The notes: generated by a model from the letters alone, not told the origin. Counted from the first letter of the stretch, positions 8,625 through 17,896 are shown. The stretch: 64,000 nt of DNA from Flavobacterium sp. K5-23 (GCF_023278045.1 NZ_CP056783.1:1521501-1585500), one strand, 5' to 3'. Program-made: numbers and translations.

Positions 8625-11084
8625 ATGTTAGACATAAAAGATTTTTCAATTTTTGAAAACCAAGTAAGTTTCGACTTTAAGGGATTCTTAATAAAAATAG
8701 GGAGTTATTGGATGTGGTTTTTAGTGAGTTTGCTAATCACTTTTACAATTGCTTACCAGGTTAATATTCGTAAAGAAAAAATTTACGGGATGGAAACCGT
8801 TATTTCCGTAAAGGAAGAAAGCAACCCATTATTCACTTCAAATACAAGTTTGGTTTTCAATTGGGGGGGTACTTCTGATCAGGTTCAAACAATTTCAACA
8901 ACATTGCAATCAAGATCTCATAATGAATTGGTTGTTGATAAATTGCAATATTATATAAACTACTTATCACAAGGGGAATATAATCTTGTTGATGCCTATG
9001 GTGCAGTTCCTTTTTATGTAGATATCAATAAATCAAAAGGTCAGATTGCCGGTACTCTTGTAGGGATTACTTTTTTGAGTGAAACTGAATATGAGATTCG
9101 AATTCCTTTTGCTAATCCTAGTGTATCGTTAATAACTTATTCTGATAATTCTTATAGCACTACATCAGTAGTGGCAGGCGATTTTGTTAAAAAATTTAAA
9201 GTTGGGGAACCCGTTTCATTGCCTTTTTTGAATTGGAAATTGCAAATAAAAGACAACCCTGGTTTTTATAAAGGGAATGAATATTTTGTAAGTTTTAGTG
9301 ATTTTGACGGAACAGTATCTGGATATAAAGGGGTAAATGTAAGGTCTGACGATAAAGGAGGTTCTATCATTACACTTGGAATGCAAGGAACCAATAAGGC
9401 TAGGATGGTCGAATATTTGAATTCGACAGTAAAAATGCTAATTAAAAGGCAATTAGATGGCAAAAACCAATTTGCAACTAATACCATAAGCTTTATAGAC
9501 AGTACGCTTATAGATATGGAGTCTAAGTTGAAAGAGACTGGAAATGAGCTGAAAACATTTAGAAAAGATAAAAATATATTTGATATTGAGGAAGGTGGGG
9601 CTAAATTCTCGGATAAGATATTAGAGTTTGATGTGAAAAAGGACGAGATAACTCGTAAGACAGCGTATTATAATTCTTTAAAGGCTTATTTGAAAAACAG
9701 TACTGATTATTCAAAGCTTCCGGCTCCGTCAGTGGCGGGTATTGATGACCCAAATATTGTTGTAAATGTTTCTAAGTTGATTGCGCTTTCTACCCAAAGA
9801 TCGGAAATGGCTTATGCTGTAAAAAGTGATAAGATATTCAAAGATTTTGATAATCAAATGGAGGCCATTAAAAATGTACTGTTAGTGAATATTGGATCGG
9901 CAAAATCTGCTTTACAGTACGATTTGGCTATGATTAACAGTAAAATAAATGAGGCGGAAAACACGATAAAACAATTGCCTGATGATCAACAGGAGTTAAT
10001 TAAAATCAAAAGAAAATACGATTTAAGCGACAATATTTACAGTACCTTTTTACAGAAAAGAAGTGAAGCCGATATTGTAAAAGCGGCAAACCTATCTGAC
10101 ATACATTTCGTTGATCCTGCCAAAGATGTTGGTGGTGGTCTCATAGGCCCTAAGACTTCCGTGAATTATGTATTAGCTTTATTTCTGGGGATTTTGATTC
10201 CTTTGCTTTTTGTTTTCACCATTTTCTTTATAAATAATTCTATTCAAAATACGGAGGATATTAGTAAGCTAACTCAAATTCCATTAATTGGAGTGGTTGG
10301 TTTAAATAAAGAAATTACGGAATTGGCAGTTTTTGAAAAACCAAAATCAGCTTTATCAGAATCCTTTAGGGCTATTCGGTCTTCTTTGCAGTTTTTATAT
10401 AAAAAACAAAATGTAGATGGAGCGAAAACCTTAATGATCACCTCTTCTGTCAGTGGGGAAGGTAAAACGTTTTGTTCCATTAATATTGCTACTGTTTTTG
10501 CTTTAAGCGAAAAAAAGACTGTGATTATTGGTTTGGATTTGAGAAAGCCTAAGTTGTATAATGAGTTTAATTTGAAAAATGATGTTGGTATCGTTAACTA
10601 TTTGATAAAACAAAAAACGGTTGACGAAATTATTAATCCTACACAGATTCCATATCTAGATGTTATACTATCTGGACCGGTGCCGCCAAATCCTGCGGAG
10701 ATGATTATGAGTGACGGGATGGGAGAGTTGATTGAAGAATTAAAGAAAAAATACGATTATATTATTTTGGATACACCACCAGTCGGGTTAGTGTCGGATG
10801 CTCTTGAATTAGCCCAGTATTGTGACGTGACTTTGTATATCGTAAGACAAAATTTTTCTAAAAAAGAAATGATTACATTATTGAATAATAGGGTGAAACG
10901 TGGGGAGCTACACAATGCAAGTATCATTTTTAATGGTTTTGAAAACAAAGCTAAATATGGTACGGCTTATGGATATGGTTACGGTTATGGATACGGCTAT
11001 GGTTCTTATTCGAATGGGTATCATGATGAAGAAAAGCCTAAAAATATTTTTGAAAAAGTAATGGAGAAATTCCGTAAGAAATAA
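8625..11084 (+). CDS. Wzc-type chain-length determinant / BY-family tyrosine autokinase
   Basis: Inner-membrane polysaccharide co-polymerase controlling chain length and export. N-terminal TM helix near residues 28-46, a long periplasmic region with coiled-coil segments, and a second TM near 509-530. The cytoplasmic bacterial tyrosine kinase domain has Walker A SSVSGEGKT (Lys614), Walker A' GLDLRKP (636-642) and Walker B IILDTPP (713-719). The C-terminus is a tyrosine cluster of alternating Gly-Tyr, about nine tyrosines, the expected autophosphorylation tail. The reverse-strand PHP phosphatase at 52881-53621 is the likely antagonist. At 819 aa it has typical full length, with kinase fused to co-polymerase as in Proteobacteria and Bacteroidota. 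Confidence 0.93.
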   Translation: MLDIKDFSIFENQVSFDFKGFLIKIGSYWMWFLVSLLITFTIAYQVNIRKEKIYGMETVISVKEESNPLFTSNTSLVFNWGGTSDQVQTISTTLQSRSHNELVVDKLQYYINYLSQGEYNLVDAYGAVPFYVDINKSKGQIAGTLVGITFLSETEYEIRIPFANPSVSLITYSDNSYSTTSVVAGDFVKKFKVGEPVSLPFLNWKLQIKDNPGFYKGNEYFVSFSDFDGTVSGYKGVNVRSDDKGGSIITLGMQGTNKARMVEYLNSTVKMLIKRQLDGKNQFATNTISFIDSTLIDMESKLKETGNELKTFRKDKNIFDIEEGGAKFSDKILEFDVKKDEITRKTAYYNSLKAYLKNSTDYSKLPAPSVAGIDDPNIVVNVSKLIALSTQRSEMAYAVKSDKIFKDFDNQMEAIKNVLLVNIGSAKSALQYDLAMINSKINEAENTIKQLPDDQQELIKIKRKYDLSDNIYSTFLQKRSEADIVKAANLSDIHFVDPAKDVGGGLIGPKTSVNYVLALFLGILIPLLFVFTIFFINNSIQNTEDISKLTQIPLIGVVGLNKEITELAVFEKPKSALSESFRAIRSSLQFLYKKQNVDGAKTLMITSSVSGEGKTFCSINIATVFALSEKKTVIIGLDLRKPKLYNEFNLKNDVGIVNYLIKQKTVDEIINPTQIPYLDVILSGPVPPNPAEMIMSDGMGELIEELKKKYDYIILDTPPVGLVSDALELAQYCDVTLYIVRQNFSKKEMITLLNNRVKRGELHNASIIFNGFENKAKYGTAYGYGYGYGYGYGSYSNGYHDEEKPKNIFEKVMEKFRKK
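10968..11003 (+). repeat. hexanucleotide repeat encoding the kinase (Tyr-Gly)n tail
   Basis: Six consecutive Tyr-Gly codon pairs (TAT/TAC with GGA/GGT/GGC) form an imperfect 6-bp-period array. Gain or loss of units would change tyrosine number without a frameshift. Confidence 0.8.
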
Positions 11085-11114
11085 ATTTAATTTCTTTCTA
11101 ATAATAGTTTAAAA

Positions 11115-12098
11115 ATGCAAGTAAAGAAAAAGGATACTATTTTAATAACAGGAGGTGCTGGTTTTATCGGCTCTAATCTAACGGAGTATTTTTTGTCAAA
11201 AGAATATAAAGTGATTTGTTTGGATAATTTTGCGACGGGTCATCGACATAATTTAAAAGATTTTATAAATAATCCGAACTTCCGTTTAATAGAAGGGGAT
11301 ATAAGAAACGTTGAAGACTGTCAAAATGCCGTTAAAGGCGTTGATTATGTGCTGCATCAAGCTGCTTTGGGTTCGGTTCCGCGATCGATAAATGATCCGG
11401 TTACCACAAACGATGTTAACGTTTCAGGGTTTTTAAATATGCTTGTAGCTTCTCGTGACGCTAAGGTCAAGCGATTTGTTTATGCCGCAAGTTCGTCTAC
11501 TTATGGAGATTCTATTGGATTACCAAAAGTGGAAGATGTGATTGGGAAACCATTATCACCTTATGCGATAACCAAATATGTAAATGAGTTGTATGCTGAA
11601 ATTTTTAGCAGAACCTATGGTATAGAAACAATAGGCCTTCGCTATTTTAATGTTTTTGGAAGAAAACAAGATCCTAATGGTGCTTATGCAGCAGTAATTC
11701 CAAAATTTGTTATGCAATTAATGAATCAGGAAAGCCCGGTGATAAACGGAGACGGAAACTTTTCTCGTGATTTCACTTATATTGATAATGTAATTCAGAT
11801 GAACGAATTGGCGATGACAACGGCGAATCCAAAAGCAATCAATACGGTTTATAATACAGCCTATGGAGATAGAAATACTTTAAATGACTTAGTTGGGTAT
11901 TTAAAAGAATTTTTGGCTGAATTTAATCCTGAAATTGCAAATGTTGAAATAAAATATGGTCCTAACAGAGCTGGAGATATTCCACACTCGTTGGCCAGTA
12001 TTGATAAGGCAAAAGAATTGTTAGGTTATGATCCAAAATATTCGCTGCAAGAAGGGCTGAGGGAAGCGGTAAAATGGTATTGGGAGAATTTACGTTAA
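11115..12098 (+). CDS. UDP-N-acetylglucosamine 4-epimerase-like SDR (WbpP/TviC type)
   Basis: Extended short-chain dehydrogenase/reductase of the NAD-dependent nucleotide-sugar epimerase family. Rossmann motif TGGAGFIGSNLTEYF (residues about 10-24), the segment LHQAALGSVPRSINDP, the catalytic Ser in YAASSSTYGD and YAITKY for the Tyr-x3-Lys pair. These features match the WbpP/TviC group, which interconverts UDP-GlcNAc and UDP-GalNAc. The downstream WbpO/TviB-like dehydrogenase (14430-15713) is its usual partner for UDP-GalNAcA. The gene starts 30 nt after the kinase gene, so it is likely cotranscribed. Exact substrate is inferred. Confidence 0.85.
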   Translation: MQVKKKDTILITGGAGFIGSNLTEYFLSKEYKVICLDNFATGHRHNLKDFINNPNFRLIEGDIRNVEDCQNAVKGVDYVLHQAALGSVPRSINDPVTTNDVNVSGFLNMLVASRDAKVKRFVYAASSSTYGDSIGLPKVEDVIGKPLSPYAITKYVNELYAEIFSRTYGIETIGLRYFNVFGRKQDPNGAYAAVIPKFVMQLMNQESPVINGDGNFSRDFTYIDNVIQMNELAMTTANPKAINTVYNTAYGDRNTLNDLVGYLKEFLAEFNPEIANVEIKYGPNRAGDIPHSLASIDKAKELLGYDPKYSLQEGLREAVKWYWENLR

Positions 12099-12106
12099 TC
12101 GATTTT

Positions 12107-12203
12107 GGGTTATGGGTTATGGGTTATAGGTTATGAGTTGTGGGTTATTCGTTATCAGTTATGATTTGGAATTGAAAAACTGAGAACCGAAAACTGGGAA
12201 GTG
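12107..12203 (+). repeat. heptamer tandem array left of the four-helix-bundle gene
   Basis: Eight in-register 7-bp units at 12107-12162 (GGGTTAT x3, AGGTTAT, GAGTTGT, GGGTTAT, TCGTTAT, CAGTTAT) are followed by four more at 12176-12203 (AAAACTG, AGAACCG, AAAACTG, GGAAGTG). The second set read on the other strand is CAGTTTT-like, a variant of the same heptamer. Confidence 0.85.
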
Positions 12204-12244
12204 AAATCATGGAAATTAAATAATATGAAATAGCCATGATTCAA

Positions 12245-12260
12245 TCCCGAAGCTTCGGGA
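12245..12260. repeat. 16-bp perfect palindrome
   Basis: TCCCGAAGCTTCGGGA is self-complementary. A degenerate relative (starting ATCCCGATGCTGCGG) occurs near 18066, suggesting a dispersed extragenic element rather than a terminator. Confidence 0.6.
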
Positions 12261-12332
12261 CGCGATCACTAATAAAAATAGTTCCTTATGGGGCATTCCA
12301 TATGACCGATAAAAAACAATAAATATCAACAT

Positions 12333-12707
12333 ATGAAAAGCTATAAAGATTTAGAAATATATAATTTGAGTTTATCCTTATTTTATACAACACATGCTGT
12401 TTCTTTAAAATTGCCCAGGTATGAATTATATGAATTAGGGAGTCAAATAAGAAGATCATCAGATTCAGTAGTTACCAATATTGTTGAGGGATACGGAAGA
12501 AGACGTTATAAATTAGATTTCATCAAGTTTTTAACTTATTCACATGCAAGTAATCTGGAAACGATTTGTCATTTGGAGAAATTAGTAATACTCTACCCTG
12601 CCATAGCAAATGAGATGGTCCTGCTTCAAAACGAATATGATAAATTAGGCGCTAAACTGTTTTCTTTTTTGCGCTATGTAGAAAATAACTGGAATAAATT
12701 TGAGTGA
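12333..12707 (+). CDS. four-helix-bundle protein (S23 / 23S-rRNA intervening-sequence protein family)
   Basis: A 124-aa all-helical protein. It opens with [18 protein letters not shown] and contains [30 protein letters not shown] and the later helix [15 protein letters not shown], which identify the S23/IVP four-helix-bundle family. Relatives were first found inside 23S rRNA intervening sequences, and the DGR accessory protein Avd shares the fold. Its biochemical role here is unknown and no rRNA or reverse transcriptase is near. It interrupts a sugar-nucleotide operon and is bracketed by heptamer arrays on both sides, so it looks like inserted cargo. Confidence 0.88.
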   Translation: MKSYKDLEIYNLSLSLFYTTHAVSLKLPRYELYELGSQIRRSSDSVVTNIVEGYGRRRYKLDFIKFLTYSHASNLETICHLEKLVILYPAIANEMVLLQNEYDKLGAKLFSFLRYVENNWNKFE

Positions 12708-12715
12708 CGAGATGT

Positions 12716-12818
12716 TAGTTATGGGTTATGGGTTTTCGGTTATGAGTTATGTGTTTTGGGTTACCGTATGGTAGTGGAAAACAGAGAACAGAGAACAGAG
12801 AACAGAGAACTGAAAAAA
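12716..12818 (+). repeat. heptamer tandem arrays right of the four-helix-bundle gene
   Basis: Seven units at 12716-12764 (TAGTTAT, GGGTTAT, GGGTTTT, CGGTTAT, GAGTTAT, GTGTTTT, GGGTTAC), then six at 12777-12818 (GAAAACA, GAGAACA x3, GAGAACT, GAAAAAA). Both have a strict 7-bp period. The array ends 15 nt before the next start codon. Confidence 0.85.
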
Positions 12819-12833
12819 TAAAATAAAAGTAAA

Positions 12834-14225
12834 ATGAAAATTACAAAAATTTGTTGCATTGGAGCAGGATATGTTGGAGGGCCAACAATGGCAGTTATTG
12901 CTCAAAAATGTCCGCATATACAGGTTACAGTTGTCGATTTGAATGAAGAAAGAATTGCGGCTTGGAATGATGAAAATGTTGAAAATATTCCTATTTATGA
13001 ACCGGGTTTAGATAAAATTGTGGCGGAAGCAAGAGGGAGAAATTTATTTTTTTCCACAAATGTAGATCAGGCGATTGATGAGGCTCAAATAATTTTCATC
13101 TCCGTTAATACCCCAACTAAAACCTATGGTAAAGGGAAAGGTATGGCTGCAGATTTGAAATATATTGAATTGTGTGCCAGACAGATTGCCAGGGTTTCAA
13201 AATCGGATAAGATCGTTGTGGAGAAATCCACATTGCCAGTTAGAACCGCGGAAGCGATTAAAAGTATATTAGATAATACGGGAAATGGGGTTCAGTTTCA
13301 AATCCTTTCCAATCCAGAGTTTCTGGCTGAAGGAACTGCGGTTACTGATTTGTTGAATCCAGATAGAATATTAATTGGAGGAGACTCATCCGAAGAGGGC
13401 CAAAAAGCTATACAAGCACTTGTTGATGTGTATTCCAATTGGGTTGCTAAAGACAAAATATTAACCACAAATGTTTGGTCGTCTGAATTGTCAAAGCTGA
13501 CAGCTAATGCGTTTTTGGCACAACGTATTTCGTCTATTAACGCAATGTCTGAACTTTGTGAGAAAACCGGTGCGGATGTGAATGAAGTGGCGAAAGCCAT
13601 TGGTATGGATAGCCGTATAGGTTCTAAATTCCTGAAGTCATCTGTTGGTTTTGGAGGTTCTTGTTTTCAAAAAGACATTTTAAATTTAGTATATATAGCT
13701 AAATCATACGGTTTAAATGAAGTGGCTGATTATTGGGAACAAGTAATCATTATGAATGATTATCAAAAAAGACGTTTTTCGAATACTATTGTAAAAACCC
13801 TTTATAACACTGTTGCCGATAAGAAAATTGCATTTTTGGGTTGGGCTTTCAAGAAAGACACTAATGACACCAGGGAGTCTGCAGCCATTTATGTGGCGGA
13901 TGATTTAATAAATGAGCAGGCAAACATTGCGGTTTACGATCCAAAAGTGTCCGGGAAAAAAGTATTGGCTGATTTGGATTATTTAGAAACAAGATCTTCT
14001 GAAAAGAATAAAAAAGGAATAGTGTCATTTGAAGATCCATATTTAGCTTGTAAGGACGCACATGCTATTGCTGTGCTTACGGAATGGGATGAGTTTAAAG
14101 GATATGATTGGAAAAGAATATATGAATCCATGCAGAAGCCTGCCTTTATATTTGATGGCAGGAATATATTAAACCGTTCTGAAATGGAATCAATCGGATT
14201 TATTTATCAAGGTATTGGTTCTTGA
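12834..14225 (+). CDS. UDP-glucose 6-dehydrogenase (long, UGDH-like form)
   Basis: NAD-dependent four-electron oxidation of UDP-glucose to UDP-glucuronate. N-terminal Rossmann motif [17 protein letters not shown], the segment [19 protein letters not shown], the [11 protein letters not shown] motif and the catalytic Cys277 in [11 protein letters not shown], then the C-terminal UDP-binding domain ([18 protein letters not shown]). At 463 aa with Cys at 277, it resembles the animal-type UGDH branch that is frequent in Bacteroidota. Its start is preceded by a heptamer array. Supplies an acidic precursor for the polysaccharide. Confidence 0.92.
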   Translation: MKITKICCIGAGYVGGPTMAVIAQKCPHIQVTVVDLNEERIAAWNDENVENIPIYEPGLDKIVAEARGRNLFFSTNVDQAIDEAQIIFISVNTPTKTYGKGKGMAADLKYIELCARQIARVSKSDKIVVEKSTLPVRTAEAIKSILDNTGNGVQFQILSNPEFLAEGTAVTDLLNPDRILIGGDSSEEGQKAIQALVDVYSNWVAKDKILTTNVWSSELSKLTANAFLAQRISSINAMSELCEKTGADVNEVAKAIGMDSRIGSKFLKSSVGFGGSCFQKDILNLVYIAKSYGLNEVADYWEQVIIMNDYQKRRFSNTIVKTLYNTVADKKIAFLGWAFKKDTNDTRESAAIYVADDLINEQANIAVYDPKVSGKKVLADLDYLETRSSEKNKKGIVSFEDPYLACKDAHAIAVLTEWDEFKGYDWKRIYESMQKPAFIFDGRNILNRSEMESIGFIYQGIGS

Positions 14226-14247
14226 ATTTAGTGCGATTTAGAATGAT

Positions 14248-14277
14248 ATTGCCTTTGGTTATTACGCTGAAGGCAAT
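14248..14277 (+). terminator. hairpin between the two sugar dehydrogenase genes
   Basis: ATTGCCTT (14248-14255) pairs with AAGGCAAT (14270-14277). A second imperfect hairpin (GTTTAA…TTAAAC) follows at 14282-14307. Neither has a strong T-tail, so the terminator call is tentative. Confidence 0.35.
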
Positions 14278-14429
14278 AATTGTTTAAAAGGAGAAAGCTC
14301 TTAAACAGTAAATCGGGATGTTTTTCTATTCCGTAAAAAGTGAATAATGTATTGGTTAATCCTGTTTTAATGTTTAAATAAGTAGAATGGAAGCTTATCA
14401 AACTGAATGAGGGAAAAAAAATAATATAA

Positions 14430-15713
14430 ATGGGTTCAAATTTAAAAATTGCGGTTATTGGCTTGGGTTATGTAGGTTTGCCTTTGGCTAGGTTATTTGC
14501 AACGAAATATGCAGTAGTGGGATTTGATATTAATCATTCTAGAGTTGCATCATTAAAATCAGGGATAGATTCAACTCTTGAGATTAGTGATGTTGATTTG
14601 CGAAAAGTACTCTTGGAAAAGCCAAGTGATGCTGTTGGATTGTATTGTTCTTCCGTTTTGGAAGATATTTCGGATTGTAATTATTATGTAGTTACCGTTC
14701 CAACTCCGGTTGATAAAAATAATCGTCCCGATTTAACTCCTTTATACAAATCATCAGAAGCCGTAGGTACCGTTTTGAAAAAGGGGGATATTGTTATTTA
14801 TGAATCTACGGTTTATCCAGGTGTTACCGAAGAGGAATGTGTTCCTGTATTGGAAAGGGTTTCCGGCTTACAATTCAATGTTGATTTTTTTGTGGGATAT
14901 TCTCCCGAAAGAATCAATCCCGGAGATAAAGCGCATACTGTAGACAAAATTTTGAAGGTTACATCAGGCTCCACTCCTGAAATTGGACAAAAAGTAAACG
15001 AGTTGTATTTGTCCGTAATTACGGCAGGGACACATCTAGCACCTACAATACGAGTTGCGGAGGCTGCCAAGGTAATTGAGAATTCACAACGGGATATCAA
15101 TATTGCTTTCGTAAATGAATTGGCTAAAATATTCAACTTGATGAATATTGACACTAAGGCTGTTTTGGAAGCCGCTGGAACCAAATGGAATTTCTTGCCT
15201 TTTAAACCGGGACTGGTTGGTGGACATTGTATAGGTGTTGATCCCTACTATTTAGCCCAAAAAGCACAAGAACTGGGGTATCATCCTGAAATTATTTTAG
15301 CAGGAAGGCGATTGAATGATAGTATGGGTGAGTATGTGGCGTCACAAATAGTGAAGTTGATGATTAAGAAGGGGATTTCAGTAAACGGAGCGAGTCTTTT
15401 AATGCTTGGAATTACTTTCAAAGAAAATTGCCCAGATGTTCGAAACACTAAAATTGTAGATGTCATCGCATCTTTAACAGATTACGGAATTACAGTAACT
15501 ATATATGATCCATTAGCTAATTCAGCTGAGGTGGAACACGAATATAATTTAGAAACATCTAATGAAATATCTGGACATAAATTTGACGCGGTTGTTTTAG
15601 GTGTTGCTCATAAACAATTTTTAGATATGGATCTTTCCGTTTTGCAAAATGAAAATAGCATTTTGTATGATGTAAAAGGAGTTCTGGGTGATGCTGTTGA
15701 CGGGAGATTATAG
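14430..15713 (+). CDS. UDP-N-acetylhexosamine 6-dehydrogenase (WbpO/TviB type)
   Basis: Nucleotide-sugar dehydrogenase. Rossmann motif IAVIGLGYVGLPLARLFA at the N-terminus, the TVPTPVDKNNRPDL segment, YSPERINPGDK, and the catalytic Cys267 in GLVGGHCIGVDPYYL, the form typical of enzymes acting on UDP-GlcNAc/UDP-GalNAc rather than UDP-glucose. C-terminal domain: GITFKENCPDVRNTK. At 427 aa it matches WbpO/TviB. With the WbpP/TviC-like epimerase at 11115 it would give UDP-GalNAcA or UDP-GlcNAcA. It is the second nucleotide-sugar dehydrogenase in this operon. Confidence 0.92.
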   Translation: MGSNLKIAVIGLGYVGLPLARLFATKYAVVGFDINHSRVASLKSGIDSTLEISDVDLRKVLLEKPSDAVGLYCSSVLEDISDCNYYVVTVPTPVDKNNRPDLTPLYKSSEAVGTVLKKGDIVIYESTVYPGVTEEECVPVLERVSGLQFNVDFFVGYSPERINPGDKAHTVDKILKVTSGSTPEIGQKVNELYLSVITAGTHLAPTIRVAEAAKVIENSQRDINIAFVNELAKIFNLMNIDTKAVLEAAGTKWNFLPFKPGLVGGHCIGVDPYYLAQKAQELGYHPEIILAGRRLNDSMGEYVASQIVKLMIKKGISVNGASLLMLGITFKENCPDVRNTKIVDVIASLTDYGITVTIYDPLANSAEVEHEYNLETSNEISGHKFDAVVLGVAHKQFLDMDLSVLQNENSILYDVKGVLGDAVDGRL

Positions 15714-15740
15714 TTTTATTATATAGAAAAAAGAATAATT

Positions 15741-16166
15741 ATGAAAATAGGTATAACATTCAGTGCATTTGATTTACTGCATGCCGGACATATAAAAATG
15801 TTGGAAGATGCTAAAAGACAATGTGATTATTTAATTGTTGCCTTACAGACTGACCCTACTATTGACCGCCCGGAAAAGAATAAGCCTACGCAATCAGTTG
15901 TAGAAAGATACATTCAGCTCAAAGGATGTGTGCATGTGGATGAAATTGTTCCTTACGCAACAGAGCAAGATTTAGAGGATATTTTACGTTCTTTTAAAAT
16001 CGATGTACGTATTATAGGGGATGAGTATAAAGACAAAAATTTTACTGGTCGTGATTATTGCGAAGAAAAAGGAATAGCATTCCATTTCAACTCAAGAGAT
16101 CATCGTTTTTCCAGCAGCAGTCTTCGCAAAGAAGTTGTGGAAAAAGAATTGAAAAAAGTTATATAG
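15741..16166 (+). CDS. cytidylyltransferase-family protein (TagD/GCT-like)
   Basis: A 141-aa member of the nucleotidyltransferase superfamily with the HxGH motif in GITFSAFDLLHAGHIKML, the RYIQLKG segment, and SSSLRKE near the C-terminus in place of the classic ISSTxLR. The family includes glycerol-3-phosphate cytidylyltransferase, but members in capsule loci can activate other phosphates. The acceptor is therefore unknown; a phospho-polyol or glycerol-phosphate substituent is plausible. It follows the dehydrogenase gene by 27 nt. Confidence 0.85.
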   Translation: MKIGITFSAFDLLHAGHIKMLEDAKRQCDYLIVALQTDPTIDRPEKNKPTQSVVERYIQLKGCVHVDEIVPYATEQDLEDILRSFKIDVRIIGDEYKDKNFTGRDYCEEKGIAFHFNSRDHRFSSSSLRKEVVEKELKKVI

Positions 16167-16167
16167 C

Positions 16168-16195
16168 AGGTTATGGGTTATCAGATAACAGATAA
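16168..16195 (+). repeat. heptamer array left of a REP-like palindrome
   Basis: Four in-register heptamers (AGGTTAT, GGGTTAT, CAGATAA, CAGATAA) directly after the cytidylyltransferase stop. Confidence 0.7.
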
Positions 16196-16231
16196 CTATC
16201 GAACTAACGAAAACAGAATACATCGATTAAC

Positions 16232-16378
16232 GTCACTTCGAGTTTTTTTGCTTGAACAAATTTATTTTAAAGCAAGAATTGGTTAAGCAAAAAAGTATCG
16301 AGAAGTAACAGATACACAAGGGTTCTCGATACGATTTCAAAATAGCTGTCGCAATTTTTAAAATCTACTCGAACTGAC
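16232..16378. repeat. REP-like nested palindrome, copy 1
   Basis: The outer arms GTCACTTCGAGT (16232-16243) and ACTCGAACTGAC (16367-16378) are complementary except for one base. The inner arms GTATCGAGAA (16295-16304) and TTCTCGATAC (16323-16332) are perfect. The same arm sequences occur in a second element at 47820-48129. Confidence 0.75.
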
Positions 16379-16386
16379 GGAAAGGA

Positions 16387-16413
16387 ATAACAGATAAAGG
16401 ATAACAGATTACA
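16387..16413 (+). repeat. heptamer array abutting the manC start codon
   Basis: ATAACAG, ATAAAGG, ATAACAG and a partial unit run to the base before the ATG at 16414. On the other strand they read CTGTTAT-like. Confidence 0.65.
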
Positions 16414-17421
16414 ATGAACAAAAAACACTCGATCACACACGTAATACTCACTGGAGGAGTTGGCAGCCGTTTGTGGCCGCTTTCGCGAAAAAGTCAACCC
16501 AAACAGTATTTGGATATATTCGACGGGAAATCTTTGTTTGAAATGACGGTGGATCGCAATCGCGATTTAGCGGATAAGATAATAGTGGTTGGTAACATTG
16601 ACAATTGTCATCTGAGTAAACAAGTTTTGGATAAGACAGGTACTTCCTATATAGATATAATTGAATCAACTCCCAGGAACACGGCCGCGGCAATAGCTTT
16701 TGCCGCTTTTGCATCACAACCGGATGATATACTAATTGTAACACCTTCGGATCATATAATTGGGGAAATGAATCATTATAAAGGGGCAATTAATGAAGCG
16801 GTCGAAAAAGCTTTAAATGGTTTTATCGTTACATTCGGAATTGTTCCCACAAAGCCTGAAACGGGATATGGTTACATTGAACGCAAGGGAGATGACGTGA
16901 TTTCTTTCCGTGAAAAACCAAACCAAGTCACAGCTGCTGATTTTATTGCTAAAGGAAATTTTCTTTGGAATAGTGGGATGTTTTGTTTTAAAGCCGGTGT
17001 GTTATTGGATGAATTGAAATTGTATTCTCCTGAGGTATACGAAAAATCCAAATTGGCATGGGAAAAGAACGACAATGGAAACCTGGATTTAAGTCTTTCA
17101 CTTGAAATACCTTCCATAAGTATTGATTATGCGGTAATGGAAAGAAGTAAAAAAATCAAGGTGGTTTCATCTCAATTTTCTTGGTCTGATTTAGGGTCTT
17201 TTGAATCTGTTTATGATTATTTAGTTTCTATAGGACATCCAGTGGACAAAAACAGAAATATGACAATAGGAACAAATAACTATACCGCTTTTATCGGACT
17301 TAAGGATACAATATTTGTTTATACAGCTACCGCTAATTTAATTTTGCAAAAGGAATTTTCACAAGATGTTAAGAGTTTATATGGTAAGCTGGAAAGAGAA
17401 AATTCTGATTTATTGGATTGA
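16414..17421 (+). CDS. manC: mannose-1-phosphate guanylyltransferase, copy 1
   Basis: Makes GDP-mannose from mannose-1-phosphate and GTP. The nucleotidyltransferase signature TGGVGSRLWPLSRKSQPKQYLDIF opens the protein. ESTPRNTAAAIAFAA, VTPSDHII, FREKPN and WNSGMFCFK follow, and SIDYAVMERS and FSWSDLGSF complete the ManC pattern. At 335 aa it has only the guanylyltransferase part, without the fused C-terminal phosphomannose isomerase of bifunctional enzymes. A second ManC is at 40234-41322. The ATG is immediately preceded by a heptamer array, so there is little room for a conventional leader. Confidence 0.92.
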   Translation: MNKKHSITHVILTGGVGSRLWPLSRKSQPKQYLDIFDGKSLFEMTVDRNRDLADKIIVVGNIDNCHLSKQVLDKTGTSYIDIIESTPRNTAAAIAFAAFASQPDDILIVTPSDHIIGEMNHYKGAINEAVEKALNGFIVTFGIVPTKPETGYGYIERKGDDVISFREKPNQVTAADFIAKGNFLWNSGMFCFKAGVLLDELKLYSPEVYEKSKLAWEKNDNGNLDLSLSLEIPSISIDYAVMERSKKIKVVSSQFSWSDLGSFESVYDYLVSIGHPVDKNRNMTIGTNNYTAFIGLKDTIFVYTATANLILQKEFSQDVKSLYGKLERENSDLLD

Positions 17422-17487
17422 TACAAAATGTCATAATTATTTAATAGGAATAATTACTATTTTTTTCTTTTTTTTTAAACTAAAAGC

Positions 17488-17505
17488 ATCACTAAATTAG
17501 GTGAT
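17488..17505 (+). terminator. weak terminator-like hairpin after manC
   Basis: ATCAC pairs with GTGAT across an 8-nt loop, followed by a T-rich run to 17520. Confidence 0.4.
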
Positions 17506-17629
17506 ATTTGTTTTTATTTTAAACAACTGCTATTGTGTTAATTGCCTTAATATTAAATTGTTGCAATTTTCAAGTTCGATATTGGAAGGCTACGGAATTT
17601 CTAAGGGGTAAAGGGCCTTTTTTTTTGGT

Positions 17630-17637
17630 TATATTTG
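17630..17637 (+). promoter_or_regulatory. -7 promoter element far upstream of the UpxY-like gene
   Basis: TATATTTG fits TAnnTTTG and is followed by GCCG, a common context in flavobacterial promoters. It lies 484 bp before the next start codon. Confidence 0.4.
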
Positions 17638-17896
17638 CCGTCGAAAAGTTCTATTGATAGGTTATGAATTTTATGATTTTTTTATGGTTTTAAGTGATTG
17701 TTGTCAGGAGTAAAAGATAAACCATCAAACAGGACTATTCGATAAAAAGGGATTACAATCAATTTTTTGGTCTGTCTTATTTTCTTGGGAAGTGGAATGA
17801 ATTAAAGTTGAGAACACTAGTTTATGAAAATGAACATCTGGTAAATAATTGATTCGACTTATTTACTTAGTAAAAAACTAAAGCTTAAATGTTAAC

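Noticed and set aside
12333-12707. DGR accessory gene (Avd) as part of a diversity-generating retroelement
   Set aside because: The fold family is shared, but no reverse transcriptase, template/variable repeat pair or target gene is seen nearby.
12333-12707. Intervening sequence inside a 23S rRNA gene
   Set aside because: No rRNA sequence flanks the gene; the neighbours are sugar-nucleotide enzymes.
12107-12818. CRISPR-like array
   Set aside because: Repeat units are 7 bp and contiguous, without unique spacers, and no cas genes are present.
17597-17630. Strong terminator at the GGGCC/T-run just before the -7 element
   Set aside because: The pairing is too short for a stable stem with a proper loop, so only the hairpin at 17488-17505 was listed, with low confidence.
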